Source: Gammaproteobacteria bacterium (GTDB lineage: Bacteria; Pseudomonadota; Gammaproteobacteria; Nevskiales; Nevskiaceae). From it: a stretch of 64,000 nucleotides of DNA. The DNA lies in the NCBI GenBank assembly GCA_026398875.1, contig JAPLSB010000005.1, positions 157,552-221,551 on the forward strand. Direction: 5' to 3'. Positions within the stretch are counted from its first letter, which is position 1. Each line of letters starts with the position of its first letter. Of this stretch, positions 41,550-52,362 are shown piece by piece. A program made the translations under genes and the position numbers. Below the pieces are notes generated by a model, which did not search any database, was not told the DNA's origin, and saw nothing but the letters and a program-made list of their open reading frames with translations.

Positions 41550-42428
41550 TCAGGCGGCGCTGGCCAGCGTGCCGTCGTTGTAATCGCGGATCGCCTGCTC
41601 GATCTGCTCAGCCGTGTTCATCACGAACGGGCCGTATTGCACCACCGGCTCGCCGATCGGCTTGCCGGCAATCAGCACTGCCCGCAGTCCGTTCGGGCCG
41701 GCGGTCACGCTCACTCGATCACCCGGCGTCAGCACGCCGGCTGCCTGCGTCGGGATCGCTTTTTCGGCCGCGCCGTCGCCGATCGAAAGCGAGCCTTCGT
41801 AGGCGTAGACGAACGCGTTGTGGGTGCTGCCGATCGCCTGCTCGAAGCGCGCACCCGCCGGCAGCGTGATGTCGAGGTACAGCGGATCGGTCGACAGCCG
41901 CCGGCCAGGACCATTGACCGGGCCGCTGACCGTCTGCCCGGCCACCTCGACGGTGCCGGCGATCACCTTGAGCGTGCCGCCGTCCGGCAGCGCCACTTCG
42001 GGAATCTCCGCCGCCGGGATGTCGCGATACGCGGCCGGCTTCATCTTTTCGGCGGCCGGCAGGTTGATCCACAGCTGGAAGCCGCGCATCCGCCCGCTTT
42101 CCTGCAGCGGCATTTCGGAATGGATCACGCCGCGCCCGGCGGTCATCCACTGCACGCCGCCGGGGCCGAGATCGCCGACATTGCCGAGATGGTCGCGGTG
42201 CTGCATGCGGCCATCGAGCATGTAGGTGACGGTCTCGAAGCCGCGGTGCGGATGCGCCGGAAAGCCGGCGATGTAGTCGCCCGGATTGTCGGTGCCGAAC
42301 TCGTCGAGCATCAGGAACGGGTCGAGATACAGCCCGCGCTGCGCGCCGATCGAGCGGCGCAGCTTGACGCCGGCGCCATCGCTGGTCGGCATCGACGGGA
42401 TCACGTGCTTCAGGCTGCGGGTGGTCAT
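41550..42428 (-). CDS. Pirin family protein
   Basis: Bicupin protein of 292 residues. The N-terminal cupin holds the iron ligands in FPAHPHRGFETVTYM and HSEMP-containing WMTAGRGVIHSEMP. Bacterial pirins such as YhhW degrade quercetin; others are redox-responsive. It is the last of three genes on this strand (azoreductase, DoxX, pirin) opposite a LysR regulator, a grouping that suggests quinone or flavonoid stress handling. Confidence 0.93.
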   Translation of the reverse strand: MTTRSLKHVIPSMPTSDGAGVKLRRSIGAQRGLYLDPFLMLDEFGTDNPGDYIAGFPAHPHRGFETVTYMLDGRMQHRDHLGNVGDLGPGGVQWMTAGRGVIHSEMPLQESGRMRGFQLWINLPAAEKMKPAAYRDIPAAEIPEVALPDGGTLKVIAGTVEVAGQTVSGPVNGPGRRLSTDPLYLDITLPAGARFEQAIGSTHNAFVYAYEGSLSIGDGAAEKAIPTQAAGVLTPGDRVSVTAGPNGLRAVLIAGKPIGEPVVQYGPFVMNTAEQIEQAIRDYNDGTLASAA

Positions 42429-42479
42429 GACAGGTCTCCGGAAAAGGACAGGCGGATGGTGGGTGCGGGTCGGCTCGCT

Positions 42480-42875
42480 TCAGCCGTTGCGCCGTGCGTC
42501 GAGGCTGAAGCGGCCCGGGCCGTTGGCGGCCAGCAGCAGGAAGCCGCCGGCGATCGACACGTTCTTCAGGAACAGGATCATCTGGATCGGGTCGGCGAAG
42601 TTCGCGTGGAACAGCGCCGCCGCTGCCACGGTGAAGCCGGCCAGCACCAGCGCGACGATGCGGGTCTGGAAGCCGACGATGATCGCCAGCGCGCCGAACA
42701 CTTCCAGCGCAATCACCGCCGGCAGCAGTGCGCCCGGCACGCCGACCGACGCCATGTAGCCGACCGTGCCGGCATAGCCGCTGATCTTGTTGAGGCCGGC
42801 CAGCAGGAACATCGCGGCCAGCAGGATGCGGCCGGCGAGTTCGGCGGCGGGGTAGGTCTTGTTCATCGGGGTCAT
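42480..42875 (-). CDS. DoxX family membrane protein
   Basis: Protein of 131 residues with four hydrophobic helices. GRILLAAMFLLAGLNKISGY is the DoxX N-terminal signature, and LEVFGALAIIVGFQTRI the central one. The function of such stand-alone DoxX proteins is loosely tied to redox or quinone metabolism. The ATG at 42875 has GGAGC at a normal distance. It lies 38 bases after the azoreductase gene and 51 bases before pirin, in one operon. Confidence 0.88.
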   Translation of the reverse strand: MTPMNKTYPAAELAGRILLAAMFLLAGLNKISGYAGTVGYMASVGVPGALLPAVIALEVFGALAIIVGFQTRIVALVLAGFTVAAAALFHANFADPIQMILFLKNVSIAGGFLLLAANGPGRFSLDARRNG

Positions 42876-42913
42876 GTCAGTGCTCCAGTGGAAATGGGTG
42901 GTGCTGCGGCGCT

Positions 42914-43528
42914 TCAGGCGGCCAGACGCGTGATCGCAGCACGCGCCTTGGCGAGCCCGGCGTCCTTGTGTTCCGGCCCCATTGCCAGGCCTTCGGCGTA
43001 GACGAACTCGACCTCGGTGATGCCGATGAAGCGTAGGAAATCGCGCACGTAGCTGGTTTCGGTATCCAGTGCAGTGCCCTGGTACAGGCCGCCGCGGGTC
43101 GCGAACACGTAGGCCTTCTTGCCGGTGAGCAGGCCGACCGGGCCGTTCGCGGTGTAGCGGAAGGTTTCGCCGGCGCGGGCAATGTGGTCGAAGTAGCTCT
43201 TCAGCTGGCTCGGCACGCCGAAGTTGTACATCGGCAGACCCAGCACGATCACGTCGGCCGCCTTCAGTTCGGCGATCAGCGCGTCGGATTCGGCGATCAC
43301 CGTCTGCTGCGCGGCGTCGCGCTGCTCCGCCGCGGTGACGAAGGCCGAGAAGCGCGCACCGTCGAGATGCGGCAGCGGCTGGCTGGCGACATCGCGCAGC
43401 ACGCGGACGCTGCCCGGATGGGCGGCGAGGTAGCCGGCGACGAACTGTTCGGCCAGCTGGCTCGACTGGCCGCTGCCGGCGAACAGGCTGGTGTTGATCT
43501 GCAACAGGGTCTGGTGCTGGGTATTCAT
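42914..43528 (-). CDS. azoR: FMN-dependent NADH:quinone oxidoreductase / azoreductase
   Basis: Flavodoxin-like reductase of 204 residues. INTSLFAGSGQSSQLAEQF binds the FMN phosphate, and PMYNFGVPSQLKSYFDHI plus ATRGGLYQG are AzoR hallmarks. It reduces quinones by two electrons and azo dyes. The ATG has AGGAG upstream. It heads the azoR-doxX-pirin operon, divergent from a LysR gene across a region with a 10-bp perfect inverted repeat. Confidence 0.93.
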   Translation of the reverse strand: MNTQHQTLLQINTSLFAGSGQSSQLAEQFVAGYLAAHPGSVRVLRDVASQPLPHLDGARFSAFVTAAEQRDAAQQTVIAESDALIAELKAADVIVLGLPMYNFGVPSQLKSYFDHIARAGETFRYTANGPVGLLTGKKAYVFATRGGLYQGTALDTETSYVRDFLRFIGITEVEFVYAEGLAMGPEHKDAGLAKARAAITRLAA

Positions 43529-43575
43529 GGCGCATCTCCTGGGAAGCGGGAAGGTGGGGCTATTGAATGCGTGTC

Positions 43576-43621
43576 TGGTTCGATAAAAAAGCAGAAGTTT
43601 TCGTGTAAACCTATCGAACCA
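43576..43621. promoter_or_regulatory. Inverted repeat between azoR and lysR
   Basis: tggttcgata at 43576-43585 and its exact complement tatcgaacca at 43612-43621, centres 36 bases apart, with a further half-site attcgata at 43621-43628. It fills the 111-base divergent gap. LysR-type regulators bind such spaced half-sites, so it is probably the site controlling both directions. Confidence 0.65.
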
Positions 43622-43639
43622 TTCGATATCAGGTGCGCC

Positions 43640-44593
43640 ATGTCCGGTCCCCACATCACGCTCGAACAATGGCGCGCGCTGCTCGCGGTGGTCGAGTCCG
43701 GCGGTTACGCGCAGGCCGCCGAGGCGCTGCACAAGAGCCAGTCGGCGATCAGCTATGCGGTGCAGCAGATCGAATCACGGCTCGGCGTGAAGGCCTTCGA
43801 GATCCAGGGCCGCAAGGCGGTGCTGACGGCGACTGGCCAGCTGCTGGCGCGCCGCGCCAAGGCGCTGCTCGATGAGGCCGCCGGGCTGGAGCGTGCCGCC
43901 GGGCAGCTGTCGGCCGGCTGGGAAGCGGAGCTGCGGCTGGCGGTGGAAATCATCTTTCCGAACCGGGTGCTGCTGCCGGCGCTGGCCGCGTTCGGCGAAG
44001 TCAGCCCGCACACCCGCATCGAGCTGATCGAATCGGTGATCGGCGGCACGTCGGAAGCGCTGCTCAGCGGCAGGGCCGATCTGGCGATCGCGCCGGTGAT
44101 TCCGCAGGGCTTCATCGGCGAGGCGCTGATGAGCCTGCGCTTCGTGGCTGCTGCGCATCCGGAGCATCCGCTGCACCAGCTGAACCGGCCGCTGACGCCG
44201 AATGACCTGCGCAATCACCGGCATCTGGTGGTGCGCGATTCCGGTGCCGCGCGCGATCCGCGCCAGCAGACGCTCGACGCCAAGCAGCGCTGGGTGGTCA
44301 GCCACATGTCGACCTCGATCCAGGCGGTGGCGATGGGCTACGGCTTTTCGTGGTTTCCCGAAGACAAGATCGCCGAGGAACTGGCGGCGGGCACTTTGAA
44401 GCCGCTGCCGCTGCGCGACGGCGGCGAACGCTTCCTGACCCTTTACCTGATCTTCGCCGACCGCGACTATGCAGGCCCCGGTCTGCTGCGCCTGAGCGAC
44501 ATCCTGCGCCAGACCGTGGCCGACAACTGCGCCCGCAAGCAGGCGCAGGCGGATACTTCGAAGACAACCAGAACGAGGAGCGAGCGAACATGA
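43640..44593 (+). CDS. LysR family transcriptional regulator
   Basis: Regulator of 317 residues. The N-terminal winged HTH (about 5-65) reads WRALLAVVESGGYAQAAEALHKSQSAISYAVQQIE, the LysR consensus. The effector domain runs from about 95 to 295. The ATG at 43640 is the conserved start. It is divergent from azoR-doxX-pirin, which it probably controls. Its 3' end overlaps the GFA gene (ATGA), so that gene is expressed with the regulator. Confidence 0.93.
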   Translation: MSGPHITLEQWRALLAVVESGGYAQAAEALHKSQSAISYAVQQIESRLGVKAFEIQGRKAVLTATGQLLARRAKALLDEAAGLERAAGQLSAGWEAELRLAVEIIFPNRVLLPALAAFGEVSPHTRIELIESVIGGTSEALLSGRADLAIAPVIPQGFIGEALMSLRFVAAAHPEHPLHQLNRPLTPNDLRNHRHLVVRDSGAARDPRQQTLDAKQRWVVSHMSTSIQAVAMGYGFSWFPEDKIAEELAAGTLKPLPLRDGGERFLTLYLIFADRDYAGPGLLRLSDILRQTVADNCARKQAQADTSKTTRTRSERT

Positions 44594-44997
44594 AGATCGA
44601 AGGCGGCTGTTACTGCGGTGCCGTGCGTTACGAGGCCGATGCCGAACCGCAGCTCAGGGCGCAGTGCCATTGCCGGGAATGCCAGTACATCTCCGGTGGC
44701 GGACCGAATCCGGTAGTTGGCCTGCCGGAAGCGGCGTTTCATTACGTCAAGGGCACGCCGAAGGTCTATCGCCGCAGCGATCTGGCCACGCCGGTCACAC
44801 GCGAGTTCTGCGGCGATTGCGGCACGCCGCTGACCAGCCGTGCGCCGGGCATTCCGGGTGTGGTGCTGGTCAAGGCCGGTTCGCTCGATCAGACCGCCGT
44901 GTTCGGCAAGCCGGACTTTGCCGTGTTCACCATCGACCGTCCGAGCTGGCATGGCGTGCTCGACGGCGTGCCCGCCTTCGAGCGGATGCCCGGCTGA
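44590..44997 (+). CDS. GFA (glutathione-dependent formaldehyde-activating-like) family protein
   Basis: Zinc protein of 135 residues. The Cys sets Cys7/Cys9 (GGCYCGAVRYE), Cys26/Cys28/Cys31 (CHCRECQ) and Cys73/Cys76 (CGDCGTPL) match the GFA/CENP-V domain. Most members have unknown substrates, and glutathione-formaldehyde adduct formation has been shown only for Gfa. The start has GAGGAG upstream and overlaps the lysR stop (ATGA). Confidence 0.9.
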   Translation: MKIEGGCYCGAVRYEADAEPQLRAQCHCRECQYISGGGPNPVVGLPEAAFHYVKGTPKVYRRSDLATPVTREFCGDCGTPLTSRAPGIPGVVLVKAGSLDQTAVFGKPDFAVFTIDRPSWHGVLDGVPAFERMPG

Positions 44998-45004
44998 TCC
45001 GGCG

Positions 45005-45400
45005 ATGTATATCCCGCCCGGTTTCGGCACGGTCACGCCGTACTGCTTCGTCGACGATGCCGAAGCGTTCATCGCGTTCCTGATCGACGGCCTGGGCGGC
45101 GCCGAGACCTGCCGCTCGATGCGCCCGGATGGCCGGGTGGCGAATGTGCAGGTCGCGATCGGCACGTCGACGCTCATGGTCAGCGAGGCCAGCGTTGCCT
45201 ACCCGGCAATGCGCGGCTCGTACTACCTGTACGTCAGCGATGCCGACGCGACGATGGCGCGCGCATTGGCGCATGGCGCGGTACTGGAGATGCCGGTGCG
45301 GGACATGCCGTACGGCGATCGTCAGGGCGGCGTGCGTGACCGCCACGGCAACCCGTGGTGGCTGTCCGAGCGCCGCGTCCACGCACCGTATTCGGCATGA
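45005..45400 (+). CDS. VOC (glyoxalase/bleomycin resistance-like) family protein
   Basis: Protein of 131 residues with two beta-alpha-beta-beta-beta modules. It opens [23 protein letters not shown] and closes with [20 protein letters not shown], a PhnB-like VOC pattern. Substrate and metal dependence are unknown. It starts 7 bases after the GFA gene and its stop overlaps the next start (ATGA), so lysR, GFA, VOC and the Cys-cluster gene appear to be one transcription unit. Confidence 0.88.
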   Translation: MYIPPGFGTVTPYCFVDDAEAFIAFLIDGLGGAETCRSMRPDGRVANVQVAIGTSTLMVSEASVAYPAMRGSYYLYVSDADATMARALAHGAVLEMPVRDMPYGDRQGGVRDRHGNPWWLSERRVHAPYSA

Positions 45401-45669
45401 CTGCAGCGACGGCGATCTGCCGCAGCGGCTGCGGCGCCTGCTGCATCGCGCCGTCGATCTCGTCGCCGATTCCGAGCATGCCCGATGGCAAGCCGGCCGG
45501 CGTGCGCTGCATCCAGCTGCGCGACGACGAAAGCTGCGCGATCTTCGGTGATCCACGCCGCCCGGCGGTCTGCGCCGGCTTGAAGCCCGGCCCGGAGATG
45601 TGTGGCGACAGCCGCGAACAGGCGCTGCAGTTCCTGACGCGGCTGGAACGGGCGACCGCGCCGGCCTGA
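45397..45669 (+). CDS. YkgJ-type cysteine cluster protein
   Basis: Small protein of 90 residues with a CxxxCxxCC set (Cys8, Cys12, Cys15, Cys16) and further Cys in VRCIQL, ESCAIFG, AVCAGL and EMCGD. The layout matches the YkgJ/UPF0153 zinc-or-iron cluster family, function unknown. The ATG overlaps the VOC stop. It is convergent with the RidA-like gene 8 bases downstream. Confidence 0.85.
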   Translation: MTAATAICRSGCGACCIAPSISSPIPSMPDGKPAGVRCIQLRDDESCAIFGDPRRPAVCAGLKPGPEMCGDSREQALQFLTRLERATAPA

Positions 45670-45677
45670 GCCGTCGT

Positions 45678-46211
45678 TTACTTCGCCTTGCGCTTGACCG
45701 CTGACGGCCGCTGCACGGCGATCAGGTCGATCTCGACCAAGGCACCCGGCAGCACCAGTGCCGCGACCTGTACCGTCGAGCGCGCCGGCTTGTTCGGCTG
45801 GGCTTCGGAGCCGAACACTTTCGAGAACGCCGCGTTCATGCCGGCGAAATCCATCGCGCCGCCGTTGCCCGGATCACCAACCAGATAGACCGTCGCCGAC
45901 ACCACGTCGCCGTAGCCAAGGCCGAGCTTGTCCAGCGTTGCACCGAGCTTCGCCAGCACCGATGCGGTCTGCGTCTCGGTGTTGCCGTAAGCCTCGACAC
46001 TGCCTTTCGGCGCTTCAGGTTTGGCGACATCCGGCAGGTTGCCGCTGAGATAGACCGTGGCGTAGCCGGCCGGCACGGTGACGGCCGCGGCAATCGGGAA
46101 CTTCGGATCGCCAAGTGGCAGACGGCTGACGCTGTCCTGCGCGCGGGCGGCGAAAGGGCTGGCCAGCAGGCTGGCGGCAAGCATCAGGCCCGCGATCGGG
46201 TGGCGTTTCAT
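45678..46211 (-). CDS. Exported RidA family protein
   Basis: Protein of 177 residues with an N-terminal signal peptide (about 1-24, cleavage after AARA) followed by a YjgF/YER057c/UK114 domain. The substrate-binding arginine is kept in PARSTVQVAALVLPGALVEIDLIAV, so imine or enamine hydrolysis is plausible. RidA proteins are usually cytoplasmic, and the signal peptide puts this one in the periplasm. It lies 48 bases after the flavin amine oxidase gene, an enzyme type that releases imines. Confidence 0.88.
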   Translation of the reverse strand: MKRHPIAGLMLAASLLASPFAARAQDSVSRLPLGDPKFPIAAAVTVPAGYATVYLSGNLPDVAKPEAPKGSVEAYGNTETQTASVLAKLGATLDKLGLGYGDVVSATVYLVGDPGNGGAMDFAGMNAAFSKVFGSEAQPNKPARSTVQVAALVLPGALVEIDLIAVQRPSAVKRKAK

Positions 46212-46259
46212 GGTCGGTTCTCCTCGTGTAGGTCTTGTCGTGGAAGCGAATGGCCCGCT

Positions 46260-47813
46260 TCAGGCGGCCGCCACCCGCTCGGCGATCAGCTTCAGCACCC
46301 GGTGCACCGATTGCGCCGAGCCCTCCTGCCAGCCGCTGATATGGCTCAGATGCTCGCCGGCCAGGTAGACGCGGCCGTCCGGCTGATCCAGCCGACGATA
46401 GACCTCGTTGTACGGCGTGTCCCACTTCGTCCAGGGCGCCAGGTTCCACGGCATGTGGTTCCAGGCGACGGTGATGCCGCGCTCGAGCAGCGAAGCACGG
46501 CCGGGAAACAGCGCCTCGATTGCGTCGCGCGAGGCCTGCAGGCGCGCCGGCAGCGGCTGCGCCATGAAGCGCATGGCCACGGCATCGAAGTTGTAGCAGC
46601 CGATCAGCACCCCCTGCCGCTCGAAGTAGCCGCCGCTCGGATACCAGATCAGCTGCACGTCGCGATGGATGAAGCTCAGGCCGCCGTAGATCTGCCGATC
46701 GGTTTCCCAGAAGCGCGGCGCTTGCCAGGCGATCTTGTTGGCGCCGCCGGCCGGCACCTGGCGGATCGCCTCGGCGAACGGTGCGGAGAAGTTGGCCGGG
46801 ATGTCCTGCAGCACCTTCGGCGGAATGGTGCAGATGCAGTAGTCGGCCGTGATCGTCTGCACGCGGCCCGAGCGGCGGTTGCGATGAACGATGCTGACTG
46901 CGCGCTCGCCGTTGCGGATTTCCAGCACCGCTTCGCCGAGCTTCACCACGTCCTTCAGCCGCGCGTGGAAGGCCTTGACGATGCGGTCCATGCCGCCGAC
47001 CGGCTGAAACATCGTCGGCTGCATTTCCAGATGATCGTCGAACAGCGGGCCTTCCCAGAACACCGGGTCGAGCAGCGTGTTCAGGCCAACCGGGTCGCGC
47101 AGCGTGCCGATTTCCGCACCAGCTGTCGGCAGGCGCTGATAACCGGCGCGCGCCGATCCGGCGTAGTGCAGGTTCTTGTCGAGATCGCCGTAGCCGCGCA
47201 GGAAATCGAGGAAGCGCTCGTGATCGATGCCGGTCAGCGGCGCGTCGAGCGCGTGCTGCTCGGTGCACTTGGCAAGCAGTTCCGACACCTGGCCGCGCAT
47301 GTCGTGCACTGCCTGACGCATCTCGATCGGCCGGCCGCCGTTGGCGGCATCGGACTGCAGCAGCGCGCTGCGGCTCATGTTCACTTCCACTTCCAGCGGC
47401 ACGCCGAATTCGCGGCAGTAGCCGAGGATGGTCTGGTGGTGGCTCGGCAGCCGTGCCGGTCCGGCGTTGAAGTAGTGGCCGTTGTCGAACGTGCAGGTCT
47501 GGACACTGCCGTCGTTCATCTCGATGCGATCGCCGCGGCGCACCGTCCAGTTGCGGCCGCCGACGCGATCGCGCGCTTCCAGCACGGTGCAGCGGTAGCC
47601 GGCCTTGCCGAGTTCCCAGGCGGCGATCAGGCCAGCGATGCCGGCGCCGAGGATCACCACCGAGCGCCCCTGGCCGTGGCCGCCGTTCAGCTGGGGCGTC
47701 GTGGCCAGTGCCGGAGTGGCGATCAGGCCGAGCGCCCGCAGGCCGGTCCATGCGGCTTTCGGGCCGCCGGCACCGGCGAGGGCGGCGATGAACTGACGAC
47801 GGCTGATCGACAT
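46260..47813 (-). CDS. Exported flavin-containing amine oxidase
   Basis: Protein of 517 residues. The N-terminus MSISRRQFIAALAGAG is a twin-arginine signal (SRRQF). The FAD Rossmann motif is VVILGAGIAGLIAAWELGKAG (about 52-72), followed by EARDRVGGR. The C-terminal FAD contact is YLAGEHLSHISGWQEGSAQS. This is the monoamine or L-amino-acid oxidase type; the substrate is unknown. The Tat signal fits export with FAD bound. The next gene encodes an exported RidA, consistent with clearing of the imine product. Confidence 0.9.
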   Translation of the reverse strand: MSISRRQFIAALAGAGGPKAAWTGLRALGLIATPALATTPQLNGGHGQGRSVVILGAGIAGLIAAWELGKAGYRCTVLEARDRVGGRNWTVRRGDRIEMNDGSVQTCTFDNGHYFNAGPARLPSHHQTILGYCREFGVPLEVEVNMSRSALLQSDAANGGRPIEMRQAVHDMRGQVSELLAKCTEQHALDAPLTGIDHERFLDFLRGYGDLDKNLHYAGSARAGYQRLPTAGAEIGTLRDPVGLNTLLDPVFWEGPLFDDHLEMQPTMFQPVGGMDRIVKAFHARLKDVVKLGEAVLEIRNGERAVSIVHRNRRSGRVQTITADYCICTIPPKVLQDIPANFSAPFAEAIRQVPAGGANKIAWQAPRFWETDRQIYGGLSFIHRDVQLIWYPSGGYFERQGVLIGCYNFDAVAMRFMAQPLPARLQASRDAIEALFPGRASLLERGITVAWNHMPWNLAPWTKWDTPYNEVYRRLDQPDGRVYLAGEHLSHISGWQEGSAQSVHRVLKLIAERVAAA

Positions 47814-47947
47814 GGCGCAGCTCGCGGTGTTCCGGGGGTGCCGGAGGGCTTGGCGAGCACAGCGAAAACCGTGCCGTGGCGGCGAAGACGTTCGTTCGTC
47901 ATCGAAGGCGCGGCATCATCCGGCTCTGCCTATCAATGCCTGTCGTG

Positions 47948-48724
47948 ATGCTCACCCTGCACAGCTTCGTCATTTCCCATTTCAGCGAAAAGATCCGCTG
48001 GACGCTGCGCGCCTGCAGCCTGCCGTTCGCCGAACATGCGCTGACGCCCGGTCTGCACATGCTGCAGACACCATGGATCGGCCGACGCGGCAGCAGCGTG
48101 CCGATCATCACCGGCGACGGCCTGCGCGTGCAGGGCAGCGATCGCATCCTGCAGCGGCTGGCCACGCGCGGGCTGATCGACAGCCTGCTGCCCGACGAAG
48201 ACGAGGCACGCGATGATCTGCTGGCGGCCGTCGCGCGCCACGACGCGCTGGGGCACGCGGTGATGCGCACCGCCTACGCGCCGCTGCTTGGCGATCCGGC
48301 CACGGTGCTGAAGATGTGGACACTGGCGGCGAACCCGGCCGAGGTCGCGGTGCTGAGCGGCCTGATGCCGCTGCTGCTGCCGTTGTTCCGGCAGCGCTTC
48401 CGCATCGATGCGCGGACGCTCGCCAAGGCCCGCAGCACGATCGAGGCGGCACTCGATGCGGTCGCCGAACGGCGTGGCAACCGCGCCTATCTCGGGGCCG
48501 CGTTCAGCATCGAGGATCTGACGCTGTGCGCACTGCTCGCGCCGCTGGCCGGCCCGGCCGAGCATCCGCTGTATGGACACTCGACCTTCCGCGCCAGCGC
48601 CGAAGTGGCGGCGGCGGCCTGGGCCCGGCATCCGACACTGGTCTGGGTGCGCGATGTCTATGCGCGCCAGCGGCCGGCCGAGCCGGCCGATTCGGCAGTG
48701 CTGAAGGCGGCTGCGCGGCTTTAG
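47948..48724 (+). CDS. Glutathione S-transferase family protein
   Basis: Protein of about 258 residues. MLTLHSFVISHFSEKIRWTL is a thioredoxin-like GST N-terminus with Ser in the usual catalytic area, and VPIITGDGLRVQGSDRI holds the cis-Pro and glutathione-binding Ser/Asp. The C-terminal all-helical domain is from about 95. No ribosome site stands out; an ATG four codons upstream is equally possible. It is divergent from the amine oxidase and convergent with the ABC-F gene. Confidence 0.78.
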   Translation: MLTLHSFVISHFSEKIRWTLRACSLPFAEHALTPGLHMLQTPWIGRRGSSVPIITGDGLRVQGSDRILQRLATRGLIDSLLPDEDEARDDLLAAVARHDALGHAVMRTAYAPLLGDPATVLKMWTLAANPAEVAVLSGLMPLLLPLFRQRFRIDARTLAKARSTIEAALDAVAERRGNRAYLGAAFSIEDLTLCALLAPLAGPAEHPLYGHSTFRASAEVAAAAWARHPTLVWVRDVYARQRPAEPADSAVLKAAARL

Positions 48725-48750
48725 GCCGCGCTGCAGTAGTCAGTTGGCGA

Positions 48751-50622
<1,872 letters not shown>

Positions 50623-50696
50623 GCGTCTAGTTTACGGGTTGGCGCGCTTCGTGGTGCGCTGCAGCAGGGCGGCTGATCGGCCTGCGGGACGGCAGG

Positions 50697-50784
50697 CGCA
50701 CGCAAAGGCGCGAAGACGCTGAGGAAAAGCGCTTCGAAAACGGCTTGTCACCGGTTCCGCGCTGCTGGGCGTCTTTGCGTGCGC
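50697..50784. repeat. Palindromic intergenic repeat, third locus
   Basis: Left end gcgcacgcaaaggcgcgaag and right end gcgtctttgcgtgcgc form an imperfect inverted repeat across 88 bases. Positions 50699-50719 match 34925-34945 exactly over 21 bases in reverse complement, so this is the same family as the repeats in the argJ downstream gap. It lies between the ABC-F and M20 peptidase genes. Confidence 0.75.
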
Positions 50785-50797
50785 TTGCAGTCGGCCT

Positions 50798-52225
50798 TCA
50801 GCCCGGCTGCATCGCGTACAGCTTGATCACTTCGTGCAGGAAGCGCCGTCCGTCGAGCAGCGACTGCACGCGGATGCGCTCGTCGAGGCCATGCGCGTGG
50901 CTGCCTTCGGCATCGTGGAACATCCCGGACAGGCCATAGGTCGGGATGCCGGCGGCGTTCAGGAAACGGCCATCGGTGGCGCCGGTGGTCATCGTCGGCA
51001 CTAGGGCAGCGGTCGGCCAGATCGTCTTCGCGACCTTGCGTACCGGGTCGAGGATGGCGTCGGTCAGCGGCGGCAGCGGCGCGGCCGTGGCGGGCTCGCC
51101 GACCGGCTGGATCGCGATGCCTTCGTCGCCGATCACCTGGGCAAGGGCGGCCTGCACCTCGGCCGGTGGCACGCCCGGCAGGATCCGGCAGTTGATGTTG
51201 GCGCGGGCGCGCTGCGGCAGCGCGTTCGGCGCATGTCCGGCGTCGAGCATCGTCGCCACACAGGTGGTGCGCAGCGCGCTGTTCCAGGCCTTGCTGGTCA
51301 GCCACAGCCGTTCGCCGGCGGCGCTGTCCTGCGGGTTGGCCAGCAGGTCCTTGAGCAGGCTCTGCTGTGCCGGATCGTCGGTGTGTTTCACCTTCCACTC
51401 GAAATAGCCACGCGTCGCCGGCACGAAGGCGATCGGGAAGCGATGGGCGCCAATGCGGGTCAGCGCCGCGCTGAGCCGGTAGATGGCGTTGTCGGGTACC
51501 GGCTGCGAGCTGTGGCCGCCGCTGTTGGTGATCTCCAGCTGGAAGTCCTGATAGACCTTTTCGCCGGCCTGGATCTGCAGCACGGTCGGCCGGCCGTCGG
51601 CATCAAGTTCGCCGCCAGCGCCCTCGTTCAGCGCGAAGCTGGCCTTCAGCGCGTCGGGCTGGTTCTTCAGCAGCCAGCGCACGCTGTTGAAGCTGTCCGG
51701 CGTTTCCTCGCCACAGGTCAGCGCCAGCTTCAGCGTCCGGCGCGGCTTGAAGCCCTCGTTCAGATAGCGCACCAGGCTGTCGGTCAGCACGGCCGCCATC
51801 GCCTTGTCGTCGCTGGCGCCGCGCGCATAGAAAAAGCCGTTTTCCTCGACCAGCGTGAACGGATCGCGCTGCCAGTCCGCGCGCTTGGCTTCGACGACAT
51901 CGATGTGCGCCAGCAGCAGCACGGTGCCTGCCTTCGGGTCGCGCCCGCGCAAGGTGGCGACCAGCGCCGCTTCCTTCGGACGATCGGCCGGGCCGAGGAT
52001 CTGGATGTCGGCTGCCGGCAGGCCGGCGGCCTTCAACCGTGCCGCCATGCGCTCCGATGCCAGCGTGCAGCTGCCGGCCGACAAGGTCGTGTTGGTTTCG
52101 ACCAGTTCCCGGTACAGCGCGCGAAACGCCGGTTCGGTGGGATCCGCCGCGTGGCCGCTGGTGCAGGCAACGGCGAGCAGCAGGCCGGCGGCAGTGCGCC
52201 GCGGGGTCAGACGAAGAAAGTCCAT
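50798..52225 (-). CDS. Exported M20/M28-type zinc peptidase
   Basis: Protein of 475 residues with an N-terminal signal (TAAGLLLAVACTSGHAA, cleavage near residue 26). Di-zinc motifs are AHIDVVEAK (His, Asp), RGASDDKAM (bridging Asp) and LTCGEETPD (Glu pair). The dimerisation lid includes ITNSGGHSSQPVPDN, and the last His is in HAHGLDERI. It is an M20 family peptidase of the carboxypeptidase type, periplasmic, substrate unknown. The frame upstream is open through the HiPIP gene only as a shadow. The ribosome site is weak. Confidence 0.9.
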   Translation of the reverse strand: MDFLRLTPRRTAAGLLLAVACTSGHAADPTEPAFRALYRELVETNTTLSAGSCTLASERMAARLKAAGLPAADIQILGPADRPKEAALVATLRGRDPKAGTVLLLAHIDVVEAKRADWQRDPFTLVEENGFFYARGASDDKAMAAVLTDSLVRYLNEGFKPRRTLKLALTCGEETPDSFNSVRWLLKNQPDALKASFALNEGAGGELDADGRPTVLQIQAGEKVYQDFQLEITNSGGHSSQPVPDNAIYRLSAALTRIGAHRFPIAFVPATRGYFEWKVKHTDDPAQQSLLKDLLANPQDSAAGERLWLTSKAWNSALRTTCVATMLDAGHAPNALPQRARANINCRILPGVPPAEVQAALAQVIGDEGIAIQPVGEPATAAPLPPLTDAILDPVRKVAKTIWPTAALVPTMTTGATDGRFLNAAGIPTYGLSGMFHDAEGSHAHGLDERIRVQSLLDGRRFLHEVIKLYAMQPG

Positions 52226-52311
52226 GGCGGATCGGAAGCTGGCGAGGTCAGCCGCGAGTCTCGCAAGTCCGGTGCCGCCACGCGACACCCCGAACGCTGG
52301 CGCAACGAAAA

Positions 52312-52344
52312 GCCCCGGCGGCGGATGCGATCCGACGCCGGGGC
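52312..52344 (-). terminator. Intrinsic terminator after the HiPIP gene
   Basis: Nine-bp outer stem gccccggcg / cgccggggc with an inner cggat / atccg stem. On the minus strand it is followed by TTTTCGTTG. It lies 19 bases beyond the HiPIP stop codon and matches an intrinsic terminator well. Confidence 0.75.
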
Positions 52345-52362
52345 CGATTACCGCTGCGCGGG

